Shown here: positions 17,919 through 26,686 of the stretch, one piece after another
Numbering within the stretch: the stretch's first letter is position 1
How the letters are laid out: every line of letters begins with the position of its first letter
Source: Acidimicrobiia bacterium
Lineage (GTDB): Bacteria > Actinomycetota > Acidimicrobiia > Spongiisociales > Spongiisociaceae
Length of the DNA stretch: 64,000 bases
Reading direction: 5' to 3'
NCBI GenBank assembly: GCA_011523635.1
Contig: WTGI01000043.1
Span: forward strand, 36,581-100,580
Notes under the pieces: generated by a model
What the model saw: the letters and a program-made list of their open reading frames with translations, nothing else
What the model was told of the DNA's origin: nothing
Database searches by the model: none
Program-made: the position numbers and the translations under genes

Positions 17919-19373
17919 TCAGCCCACGATCGGCCAGGTCGTGAAGCTCCCCGGTCCCACTTCGTTCTCGAAGCCGGAAGCGGCTGCATCGATCTGGCGA
18001 TACGCCTCCGCCGCGTCGAAGCGCGTGAAGCGGCCCCGGTCGTAGACGGCTTCCCCGTCGATGATGACCGTGTCGACCGTGCGGGATTGCCGGTAGAACA
18101 CCAGGCTGTCGACGGGATCCTGGAATCTGGGGTGCGATTCGGGCCGATCCAGGGAGTGGATCACGATGTCGGCGCGCTTACCGACTTCGAGCGACCCGAT
18201 CTCGTCCGCCATGCCAACGGCCGCTGCGCCGTGCAGTGTTGCCATCTCGAGGATCGTCTCCCCCGTGAAGACCGGCATCTCGTTCCGGACCTCGCGGAAC
18301 CCGACCGCGGCGAGATACATCTGCCGCCCCACGTCGCGCCGTGCGCTCACTCCGTCGGACCCGAGCCCGACCGTCAGACCGGCGCGCACCATTTCCGGGA
18401 AACGGCCCATCCGCAGGGCTCCCATACCCCGGCGCACCGAGGCCGTGGGACAGTGGACGACGTGAGTGCCGGACTCGATCGTGAGCTCCAGTTCACGCTC
18501 GTCGAGGTGGATCATGTGCACGAGCGTGAGCCCCGGCCCGAGGATTCCGAGGTCGGCTAGGTGTTCGAGGGGTCGCTTTCCGTGCTCGTCGAGCGAGGCA
18601 CTGACCTCCTCGGGTCCCCAGGACTGATGCATGATCATGGGCACCCGGTGCTCGCTTGCCAATTCCCTGGCGCGGACGAGCAGCTCGTCGGTGTTCCGCC
18701 CGCTGCCGAACATGTTGACGACGCCCCTCACCCGTCGCTCGCTGTGGAAGGGGTGATCCTCGATCTGGCGCCGCAGTCGTTCGAACGCCTCATCGGTGCT
18801 CACCCCGAGGATGTCGATCTCCGACTGCGGCATCGAGCCGAACCGCGGGTCCTGGAGCTCCTCGGCATCGATCTCGAGGTTGCCGTCGATGAGAAAGTGG
18901 CCGGGGAAGCCCCGGATACCGACCATCTCGAGGGCGCGCACCTCGTCCTCCAGCCAGAAGGCGCTCCCGGTATCGGCGAACATCGTCGTGCCGTTGGCGA
19001 TCATCTCCATTGACGAGATGAGCGTGCCGAAGTGATCCATCTCGGGTGAGCGGGCATCCCACAGGGCCAGCTCCAGATCGCTCCAGTCGGCGGTGTGTTT
19101 GGGTGCGAACCCGCGGATCAACTCCTGGCTGTTGACGTGAACGTGGGCATCGACGAATCCGGGGTGAACGAGGGCGCCCCGCAGGTCGCGTTCCGCGGCG
19201 CCGTCAGGCACCGTCACCTCGTCGTCCGGCCCGATCGCGACGATCCGGCCGTTGCCGATCGCGATCGAACCGTCCAGCAGGATGCGGCGATCGGGATCCA
19301 TGGTGATGATGTGACCGTGCCGCAGCACGGTGTCCACGCCGGTGGCCGGGCGCCCTTCGCCGGCAGCCGTCAT
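17919..19373 (-). CDS. Amidohydrolase (cytosine deaminase/chlorohydrolase-like), copy 1
   Basis: LVHPGFVDAHVHVNSQELIRGF, MHQSWGPEEVSASLDEHGKRPLEHLADLGILGPGLTLVHMIHLDE, GLGSDGVSARRD. Confidence 0.9.
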   Translation of the reverse strand: MTAAGEGRPATGVDTVLRHGHIITMDPDRRILLDGSIAIGNGRIVAIGPDDEVTVPDGAAERDLRGALVHPGFVDAHVHVNSQELIRGFAPKHTADWSDLELALWDARSPEMDHFGTLISSMEMIANGTTMFADTGSAFWLEDEVRALEMVGIRGFPGHFLIDGNLEIDAEELQDPRFGSMPQSEIDILGVSTDEAFERLRRQIEDHPFHSERRVRGVVNMFGSGRNTDELLVRARELASEHRVPMIMHQSWGPEEVSASLDEHGKRPLEHLADLGILGPGLTLVHMIHLDERELELTIESGTHVVHCPTASVRRGMGALRMGRFPEMVRAGLTVGLGSDGVSARRDVGRQMYLAAVGFREVRNEMPVFTGETILEMATLHGAAAVGMADEIGSLEVGKRADIVIHSLDRPESHPRFQDPVDSLVFYRQSRTVDTVIIDGEAVYDRGRFTRFDAAEAYRQIDAAASGFENEVGPGSFTTWPIVG

Positions 19374-20806
19374 GTCACAACGGGCCAGCTCGAGAAGCGA
19401 CCGGGCCCGACGATGGATTCGAACTCCGCCGCTAACGCATCCATCGCCTCGTAGGCGTCGGCCGGATCGAAGCGGGTGAACTTACCGTCTTCGAGTACGG
19501 CCTCGCCGTCGATGTACACCGTGTCGACGGTGGCCGACTGCCGGTAGAAGATCAGGTTGTCGACGGGGTCCTGGAACCGCGGGTGAGCTTCGGGCCGGTC
19601 CACCGTGTGGATAACGATGTCGGCGCGCTTGCCGGGCTCGATCGATCCGACCTCGTCGCTCATCCCGAGCGCCGCCGCGCCGTGGATCGTCGCCATCTCG
19701 AGGACCGTCTCGCCGGTCAGCACCGGGATGTCGTCCCGGGTCTCGCGAAACCCGACTGCGGCCAGGTACGCCTGGCGAAGCACATCGCGCTTCCCGCTGT
19801 ATCCGTCGGAGCCCAGACCTACCGGCACGCCGGCGGCGATCATCTCCGGATGTTTTCCCACTCGCAGGGCACCCATGCCTCTGCGCACGGATGCCGCGGG
19901 GCAATGCACCACGGCGCACCCGGATCCGATGATGAGCTCCACCTCTTTCTCGTCGAGGTGAATCATGTGTACCAGGGTGAGGCCGGGTCCGAGCATGCCG
20001 AGGTCGGCCAGGTGCTCGATCGGCCGCTTTCCATGGACGCGCAGTGACCCCGTGACCTCTTCGGGGCCCCACGACTGGTGCATGATGATCGGAACCCGGT
20101 ACTCCTCGGCCAGTTCCATGCATTCGCCGTAGAGCCGATCGGTGATCCTCCCGGAGCCGAACAGGGTGATGGCGCAACGCACCCGCCCCCCGCCGGCGAA
20201 AGGGTAGGCCTCGAGTTGCTCACGCAGCAGCACCAACGCCTCGTCCGTCGGGGTCGAGAGCGCCTCGATCTCCGACGGAGGCATCGAACCGAAGCGGGGA
20301 TCGGCAAGCTCCTCCTCGTCCACTGCCAGGTATCCGTCGAGGATCGAATAACCAGGAAGCCCGCGGAGGCCGACCGTCTCCAGGGCCCGGACGGTCTCAG
20401 CGAGCCACTTCGAGCCCCCCGTGTCCGAATAGAGGGTCGTCCCGTTGATCACCATCTCCATGGCATCCAGCAAGGTGCCCAGGTATTCGGACTCGGGTGA
20501 CCGGACGGGCCAGAGAGCGTGCTCCACGACCTCCCAGTTGGCAGTGTCCTTGGGAGTGAACCCGCGGATCGCCTCCATTGCGCCGGCATGAGCGTGTGCG
20601 TCGATGAGGCCGGGATGGACCAGCCCGCCGCGCAGATCCTTCACGAGCGGAGCCGTGTAGGCAGCGGTCACATCCCGGTCCGGCCCCACGGCGACGATCC
20701 GGTCTCCGCGAATGGCGATGGTGCCGTCGGTGAGGATACGTCGCTGCGGGTCGACCGTCAGGATGTGCCCGTGGCGCAGCAGGAGATCGACCTGCTCCGG
20801 CTCCAC
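19370..20806 (-). CDS. Amidohydrolase, tandem paralogue copy 2
   Basis: MHQSWGPEEVTGSLRVHGKRPIEHLADLGMLGPGLTLVHMIHLDEKE nearly identical block to copy 1; 4-bp overlap at 19370-19373. Confidence 0.9.
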   Translation of the reverse strand: MEPEQVDLLLRHGHILTVDPQRRILTDGTIAIRGDRIVAVGPDRDVTAAYTAPLVKDLRGGLVHPGLIDAHAHAGAMEAIRGFTPKDTANWEVVEHALWPVRSPESEYLGTLLDAMEMVINGTTLYSDTGGSKWLAETVRALETVGLRGLPGYSILDGYLAVDEEELADPRFGSMPPSEIEALSTPTDEALVLLREQLEAYPFAGGGRVRCAITLFGSGRITDRLYGECMELAEEYRVPIIMHQSWGPEEVTGSLRVHGKRPIEHLADLGMLGPGLTLVHMIHLDEKEVELIIGSGCAVVHCPAASVRRGMGALRVGKHPEMIAAGVPVGLGSDGYSGKRDVLRQAYLAAVGFRETRDDIPVLTGETVLEMATIHGAAALGMSDEVGSIEPGKRADIVIHTVDRPEAHPRFQDPVDNLIFYRQSATVDTVYIDGEAVLEDGKFTRFDPADAYEAMDALAAEFESIVGPGRFSSWPVVT

Positions 20807-20833
20807 GGCCTCTCCCTCCGCCCCGCCTGCCGC

Positions 20834-21775
20834 CTACGACCCGACGAGCCAGCGGCGGGGGTTGTCCCGGATGATCTTGTTGATCGTCTCTTCCGTAATG
20901 CCCAGCTCGCGCAGCGTCGGGATGACCGTCTCGGAGATGTACACGAAACCAGGACCGCCGTGGATCTTGAACTGGGGGAACTTGCAGGTGTCGTGGGAGA
21001 GCAGGATGTAGTCCTCGTGCCCCCTGTCGACCAACTCCTTCACGGTGTTCATGATGTGCTCCTCGAAGGTCTTAAGAGCACCGTACTGTCCGCAGTTGTC
21101 GAACATGATGAGGGCCCCTCGGGCGATGAGGCCTTCGAGGAACTCCATGTGGGGATAGGAATCGCAATGGCCGATCGCCACCCGCGATATGTCCACATCC
21201 TCTTCCTCGAAGATCGTCAGGATGTCGGGTGCGACCGGGCCGATGGCGTGGATCGCGCCCAGGGCGAGTCCGGTCTCCTTGTGGGCCCGCGCCGCCGCTC
21301 GCAGCACCCTCTCCTCCGCCGGAGCCACCCAGGTCTTCTCCACACCGATCTCGCCGATCACTCCGGGCTTGATGCCGGTCCCGTCGACACCGTCGGTGAT
21401 CTCTCCGATGAGCTGGTCGGCGAGCGATCCGACGGTGCGTCTCTCGATGACATCCTCGGGCCGGTAGTAGTTGCCCCGATACCATCCGCAGCCCATCACG
21501 ATCTGGACGCCCGTGTTCTCCGAAAGCGTGCGGAGGCGCTCCGGCGACCGGCCGATGTCCGGTACAGTCAGGTCGACGAGGGTGGTTCCGCCCAGTTCTC
21601 CGAAAGCCGCGACCTCGGCCGTGACGATCCGGTCGTCGTCGAACTGGTCGGGGAAGTCGTAGCGGTACGACGCCTGGCGCAGCTGGCAATAGGGATGCTC
21701 ATGGGGAAGCACGTAGCCGAGTTGGTCTGCTGGTATGGGCCCCAGAACGGTCATCACGCTTCCTGGATCCGACAT
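20834..21775 (-). CDS. Phosphotriesterase family protein (PTE-like lactonase/hydrolase)
   Basis: MTVLGPIPADQLGYVLPHEHPY, GVIGEIGVEKTW, IGHCDSYPHMEF, ILLSHDTCKFPQ. Confidence 0.85.
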   Translation of the reverse strand: MSDPGSVMTVLGPIPADQLGYVLPHEHPYCQLRQASYRYDFPDQFDDDRIVTAEVAAFGELGGTTLVDLTVPDIGRSPERLRTLSENTGVQIVMGCGWYRGNYYRPEDVIERRTVGSLADQLIGEITDGVDGTGIKPGVIGEIGVEKTWVAPAEERVLRAAARAHKETGLALGAIHAIGPVAPDILTIFEEEDVDISRVAIGHCDSYPHMEFLEGLIARGALIMFDNCGQYGALKTFEEHIMNTVKELVDRGHEDYILLSHDTCKFPQFKIHGGPGFVYISETVIPTLRELGITEETINKIIRDNPRRWLVGS

Positions 21776-21912
21776 GATCCCTCTCCTGCGTTGCTTGCTG
21801 ACACCGCGACAGTAAACGGGGCCGGGTCAGCGCGTCAACCGGTCCCGCACGCCGGTACTTCAGGCTCCCGCGGTGGCGTTCTTGGGCAGGAGAACGGCAT
21901 GGAAGGCCCGCC

Positions 21913-22917
21913 GTGACGCGCCCGCTAGTCGCGGGCGTCGAAGGTCCCGACACGCCATCTCGCGACTGGTCCATCGAGCGCGACCTGCTCGATGCGGCGG
22001 GCGCCGCCCTCGTGACGTCCATCTGCGCGAGCGAGGAGGAGGCGGCCGCGGCCTTGCGCGACGCCGACGCCGGGCTCGTCCACACGAGCCCGATCACCGA
22101 GGTAATCCTGAACGTCGCCTCGAGATGCCGCGCCTTGATCCTCGGCGGCGTCGGCCACGAGCACGTGGATCTGGAGCTTGCCGCCGAGCGCGGGATCGCG
22201 GTCGCCAACGTGCCGGACTACTGCGTCGAGGAGGTGTCGGATCACGCCCTCGCGCTGCTTCTGGCCCTAGCCAGAGGCCTGATCCCCTTGGATGCGAGCA
22301 GCCGTCGGGGCGATTGGAACCATCTGGGCGGAGGCAGGCTCACACGCATCCGGGGATGCCGGCTCGGTCTCTACGGATTCGGCCGTATTGCTCGCCGGCT
22401 CGCGGACAAGGCACGTGGTATCGGGCTCGCGGTCATGGCGTTCGACCCATACGTCGACCGCTCAGAGATGGAGGAAGCCTCGGTGACGCCGGCGGAGAGC
22501 CTGGCTCAGCTTCTCGGCTCTTCGGACTTCGTGTCGCTGCACACCCATCAGACGCCGGAGACGGAGAACGTGATCAACGCAGCTTCGATCCGGCTGATGA
22601 AACCGGGGGCCCGGCTCATCAACGTGTCGCGTGGCGCCCTGATCGAGGAGGGGGCACTCTACGAGGCCCTCCGCTCCGGGCACCTCGCGGGGGCGGCCCT
22701 CGACGTGATGGCCGTGGAGCCGTTCGACATAACCAGCCCGCTTCTGCGGCTCGACAACCTGGTCGTCACGCCGCACGCCGCGTGGTACTCGGAGCAGTCC
22801 GGCCGCGAGCTGAGCAGAAAGATGGTGGGCGCAGCGATCCAGGCCCTACGAGGCGAGCTTCCCGACCACACGATCAACGCACAAGCAGAGCCACGCTTCC
22901 CATGGCTCGATTCGTAG
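21913..22917 (+). CDS. D-isomer-specific 2-hydroxyacid dehydrogenase (CtBP/SerA-like)
   Basis: GCRLGLYGFGRIARRLADKARGIG, FVSLHTHQTPETENVINAASIRLMKPGARLINVSRGALIEEGAL; GTG start. Confidence 0.9.
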   Translation: MTRPLVAGVEGPDTPSRDWSIERDLLDAAGAALVTSICASEEEAAAALRDADAGLVHTSPITEVILNVASRCRALILGGVGHEHVDLELAAERGIAVANVPDYCVEEVSDHALALLLALARGLIPLDASSRRGDWNHLGGGRLTRIRGCRLGLYGFGRIARRLADKARGIGLAVMAFDPYVDRSEMEEASVTPAESLAQLLGSSDFVSLHTHQTPETENVINAASIRLMKPGARLINVSRGALIEEGALYEALRSGHLAGAALDVMAVEPFDITSPLLRLDNLVVTPHAAWYSEQSGRELSRKMVGAAIQALRGELPDHTINAQAEPRFPWLDS

Positions 22918-23085
22918 AGGTACCGGAGCCGAGCAGCATTACTTCCGGCGGTGGTCTTGCTTCCGATAGCAATTGCCGGGTACAGACCCGCGGGGCGTGA
23001 ACAGCCATCTCGCACCGCAAAGATCGACCGGCCAATCACAAAGTAACCTCGTCAGAGGGATTATGGGGATCGGGTGGGGTGTTGC

Positions 23086-23110
23086 GGTGGAGCTGAGGGA
23101 TTTGAACCCC
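23086..23110 (-). repeat. tRNA-Ala 3'-end fragment (putative att-site remnant)
   Basis: GGTGGAGCTGAGGGATTTGAACCCC matches the T-arm/acceptor 3' end plus CCA of tRNA-Ala at 24760-24785 with a single 1-nt gap. Confidence 0.7.
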
Positions 23111-23214
23111 GAACGCCTTTCCACTGTGTTTCCCCTGTTAGATAGGGTTTCCGCTCCCCTCGGTGACACTCTCGGTAACACCATTCCCTCCCGGATCGGT
23201 CGGACTCCCTCGGC

Positions 23215-23691
23215 CTAGTAACCCGCGCACTTCCCGGACTCGTGTGTCCCGTCATGGTTCGTGCCTGGGTGGGTGTGCTTCGGGTGTCCCGCGTGCCAAT
23301 GGGTACAAGTTCCCGAAGGTGGCGGCGTGGTCGTGGTAGTTGTAGTGGTCGTGACCTCAACTTCGTCCGCAACCATGCTGTGGAGTAGTGCCATCATGTC
23401 GGCGCGGGTGAAGTCCGGGTTGCTGAACTGATCGTCACCGTTGGCACCGAGCACCTGGTCGTAGAACCGTGCCATGAAGATCAGGGCATGACTCCGGCTC
23501 AACGGCTCATCCGGCCGAAACGTACCGTCTCCATACCCGAGGGTAATCTCGTTATCCGCTGCCCACTCGATAGCTTCCACGGGGTGGTCGTGTGTCACAT
23601 CGGTGAACCGACTGTGGGCCGCGAGAGCGCCGCCTGCGATAACCAGGACCATCAGGCCACCTAATACCCACCCAAACTTCTTACGCCTCAT
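23215..23691 (-). CDS. Secreted single S-layer-homology (SLH) domain protein with Thr-rich linker and His/Cys-rich C-terminal module
   Basis: MRRKKFGWVLGGLMVLVIAGGALA signal/TM, RFTDVTHDHPVEAIEWAADNEITLGYGDGTFRPDEPLSRSHALIFMARF, then TTTTTTTTTTPPPSGTCTHWHAGHPKHTHPGTNHDGTHESGKCAGY. Confidence 0.75.
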   Translation of the reverse strand: MRRKKFGWVLGGLMVLVIAGGALAAHSRFTDVTHDHPVEAIEWAADNEITLGYGDGTFRPDEPLSRSHALIFMARFYDQVLGANGDDQFSNPDFTRADMMALLHSMVADEVEVTTTTTTTTTPPPSGTCTHWHAGHPKHTHPGTNHDGTHESGKCAGY

Positions 23692-23746
23692 TTGATGGCC
23701 CTCCGGTCTTCGGTCAAGCGATGAATTTAGTCGCCTCTCACCCGTC

Positions 23747-24738
23747 TCAGGATGAGAGATCACGCCCAGCCGTTCCATCTGTTCCACCAGATCCTCCTTT
23801 TTCGAGATCGAGGCCCACGGCATCCGCCGCCGTCTCGAAGGTTGCTCCCGCCTCGATCAGGCTGGCGATCGCCCTAGCGTTGCCCGTCACGTCCGAGGCC
23901 CTGAGCCCTCTCCAGGACAGGGAGACGTCTTGCCCCATCTTCCGGGCCAGTTCCTCGGTCACCAGATCCCCAAGAGGCGATATCACGCCGTGAAATGTGA
24001 TGCGCCATGCTTCCCGCAGAGCCGCCGAGTCACTGGATCCGAACCCGAACATTTGCGGGGGGATACCGCACGCCGCCAAGACCTCCCGGGTAGCCGATTC
24101 GCAGAGCTTCACCAGAGCATCCGGGGGAGAGGCCCCGAGCCGTTGAGGTGTCCAGCCTCCGCTCGGTGACGTCTGCGGGGCTTGTTCGGTCCACTGGCCG
24201 CTCGATTGCGATTCCACCACCGCCAGGGCCCTGGCGAGAGTCTTCAGGTCTTCCTTCAGCTTCCGCACGGTCGGGTCTTCCCCGTCGACCGGGATCGGCA
24301 ACAGGTAGCCCCTAGTCCCTGCCACCTCGTCTCCTAGAGCGTGCACCAGCTCGGCCGAGAGCCGCCCGGCCATAGCCGCCGACTCGATCGGGCCGACCCC
24401 GTACCAGGCCGCTCCGGGTGGGTGGAATAGCGAAGGTGGATCACGTCCTGGGCCCGATACGTCTTCCGGGTCCCGCCGTCCGGGCCCGCCAGTTCGACCG
24501 AACAACGCCAGGACTCCGGGTCATAGGTTCCCGTGATATCCCATGAGGAAGCAGGAACCAGCCGGAGATCCCCTGTGGCAACCAGGACAACCTCACCGCC
24601 CCGGATCAGCGCCCGGCCCGCCATTGCTCTGGTCCTGGTGTCGAAGGCTCTCCGGATTACCCAGGGCGACCGCACCGTCTCGAAAGTTCCCCCTGGATCG
24701 GCATCTCCCCTGCTAACGGCCTGATTTTGAGACAACAT
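23747..24738 (-). pseudogene. Frameshifted phage portal protein remnant (HK97-like)
   Basis: Two overlapping − strand ORFs in different frames read as one protein: N-part RALIRGGEVVLVATGDLRLVPASSWDI...YRAQDVIHLRYSTHPE (24334-24738), C-part AAWYGVGPIESAAMAGRLSAELV...TREVLAACGIPPQMFGFGSSDSAALREAWRITFHGVISPL (23747-24505); frame break near 24410-24430. Confidence 0.7.
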
Positions 24739-24761
24739 GGGACGAAAGGTCTTCGTGGTGG

Positions 24762-24835
24762 TGGAGCTGAGGGGATTTGAACCCCTGACCCCCTCGTTGC
24801 GAACGAGGTGCTCTGCCGAACTGAGCTACAGCCCC
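24762..24835 (-). tRNA. tRNA-Ala (anticodon CGC), CCA encoded at 24759-24761
   Basis: Reverse complement GGGGCTGTAGCTCAGTTCGGCAGAGCACCTCGTTCGCAACGAGGGGGTCAGGGGTTCAAATCCCCTCAGCTCCA folds as a 74-nt cloverleaf; anticodon loop TTCGCAA. Confidence 0.95.
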
Positions 24836-24893
24836 TGGAGGAGCCTCCATTCTACCCGCCTCTCAGGCGGGGAAACACAACCGGGGAAGGAAC

Positions 24894-25532
24894 TCAATCA
24901 GGCTCGCGCCGGGTGTGGAAGGCGGCAATGTCCTGCCGGAGACGGTCCGCCACCAGGGCCGAGGTCAGATCGGCCCTGCTCCGTTCCGTGAGGCTGCGGG
25001 CGACGTCGGTGGTACGGCGCAGGCCGCCGGTCATGCCGTCGGGATAGTCGAGCGAGGCCAGGAGGTCCACCACCTCGTCCATGATCTCCAGCAGCCGCTC
25101 CGCCTCGGCGAAATCTCCCGCTCTCAGCTGATCGAGGAGCCTGCGCCTCAACTCCCCCACGGCTTCGCCCAGGCCGTTGAGATAGGGCGCCATCCGCGTT
25201 CCCAACTCCGAGGCCGCCGGAAGCTCGTCCCCCCTGGCCATGGCCAGGAACAGATGCGCCTCGGCGTACTCCTTGGCCGCGTCGTTGAGGATCCCGATCC
25301 TGATGTCGGGATGATCTGCGATGGCGGCGGCCGATTCGGCCAGCAATTTCCCGGCCTCGGCCAGCATCGCCCCGGCTTCGTTCAACTCACCCCGATGACC
25401 GGCGCGGATCGCCTTGGCGGACAACCGAATGACCCGCCGCCCGTTGGAGATAGCCACCTCCCGGGCCGCGAACTTGGGATCCAACTCGGCTCGCGCCGCC
25501 TTCTCGATGGGGGACAGGTCTGGCTTGCTCAC
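24894..25532 (-). CDS. Translin-like family helical protein
   Basis: All-helical; C-terminal GLRRTTDVARSLTERSRADLTSALVADRLR resembles the translin RR-DVARSLIEKTRGDLT signature. Confidence 0.6.
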   Translation of the reverse strand: MSKPDLSPIEKAARAELDPKFAAREVAISNGRRVIRLSAKAIRAGHRGELNEAGAMLAEAGKLLAESAAAIADHPDIRIGILNDAAKEYAEAHLFLAMARGDELPAASELGTRMAPYLNGLGEAVGELRRRLLDQLRAGDFAEAERLLEIMDEVVDLLASLDYPDGMTGGLRRTTDVARSLTERSRADLTSALVADRLRQDIAAFHTRREPD

Positions 25533-25538
25533 CGGGAT

Positions 25539-25619
25539 CTAGTGGTCTACCCGAGAAACGACTTGGTGTGTTCCGGCGGCCATCGACCTTCTCCGGACAG
25601 ACGGATGGGCGGGCACTAG
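25539..25619. repeat. Possible degenerate copy of the 8138-8304 palindromic element
   Basis: Starts CTAGTGGTCT, shares GGCGGCCATCG at a similar offset and ends CACTAG; left end partly conserved, right inverted repeat weak. Confidence 0.4.
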
Positions 25620-26086
25620 TGGCGCTGCACGACCTTTATCGCCGAGTAGTCGCGGGTGGGGGCAACGTAGTCATGGTCGGCGAACAGGGCGTTCACGTCT
25701 TCGCGGAAAGCCCGTATCCGGCGCAGCATCATGATGTACCAGACGAACACCGCATCCGCGATGACGTGTATCAGGAGCATCCACAGGCTATTGAGAACGA
25801 ACCAGCCGGCCAGGCTGGCTACGGCAGCGCCAAAGAGAACCGCCGCCGCCCGGCGCCGGCGGGCCAGCACGGCTTCTCGATGGGAAACGGTGTTGTCCTC
25901 CTCGCCCGACCGGGCCAGGACCCGCCCCATCATGCGGCCCATTCCGGCTTCGGAGTTCGATCGCTGGAGGGGTCGGAAATCCGGGCGTGTGGCGCTTGGG
26001 TTTTGAGTGGCGCGATCGGCCCACCATCTTGGGATGAGGAACATAGCCCAGACAGCCGCGACTGCCAGAAATAGAGCCCAAGGCAT
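25616..26086 (-). CDS. Two-TM membrane protein resembling actinobacterial GlpR/SepX-type proteins next to moeA
   Basis: N-terminal TM WALFLAVAAVWAMFLIPRWW, central RRRR stretch, second hydrophobic region; moaC-moeA-galU context. Confidence 0.5.
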   Translation of the reverse strand: MPWALFLAVAAVWAMFLIPRWWADRATQNPSATRPDFRPLQRSNSEAGMGRMMGRVLARSGEEDNTVSHREAVLARRRRAAAVLFGAAVASLAGWFVLNSLWMLLIHVIADAVFVWYIMMLRRIRAFREDVNALFADHDYVAPTRDYSAIKVVQRH

Positions 26087-26197
26087 GTCCGAGGCCGTCT
26101 CCCGGATCCGCTAACCGGGAGTGCAGCTTATACCCGAGCCGGGCGGAAGCCAAGGATTTCAGGACCCGGGTTAGCCTCCGCGGCGGCGGGGGGTGGG

Positions 26198-26686
26198 CTA
26201 CCCGCCGAGACCGGGGGCGGACCACTCTCCCGACCGTCCGCCCGCCTTGTGCAGCAGACGCACGCTCTCGATCCGGGCGCCCCGCTCCACCCCTTTGATC
26301 ATGTCGTACAGGGTCAGCGCCGCCACGGCCGCCGCGGTCATGGCCTCCATCTCCACCCCGGTACGGTCGGCGTTGCGCACCGTCGTCCGGATGCGGGCCG
26401 CTGAGGAGACCCTGTCAATCTCTACCGCCACCTCGGACAGCGAGATCGGATGGCACAGCGGGATGAGGTCCGAGGTCTTCTTGGCGCCCATGATCCCGGC
26501 CAGGCGGGCAGTGCCGATGGCATCGCCCTTGGGCAGGGCACCCTCGAAGATCAGGTCGAGCGTGGCGCCGGACATGGACACCCGGGCTTCTGCGGTGGCC
26601 AGACGTTCCGTAACCGCCTTGTCCCCCACGTCGACCATCCTGACTCGGCCCCGGGCGTCGGTGTGGGTCAGGCCTCGCTCACCCAT
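26198..26686 (-). CDS. moaC: Cyclic pyranopterin monophosphate synthase
   Basis: [56 protein letters not shown]. Confidence 0.95.
   Translation of the reverse strand: MGERGLTHTDARGRVRMVDVGDKAVTERLATAEARVSMSGATLDLIFEGALPKGDAIGTARLAGIMGAKKTSDLIPLCHPISLSEVAVEIDRVSSAARIRTTVRNADRTGVEMEAMTAAAVAALTLYDMIKGVERGARIESVRLLHKAGGRSGEWSAPGLGG

Noticed and set aside
24737-24991. 84-aa ORF MGRKVFVVVELRGFEPLTPSLRTRCSAELSYSP...
   Set aside because: It is the antisense translation of tRNA-Ala (ELRGFEPLTPSLRTRCSAELSYSP), not a protein gene
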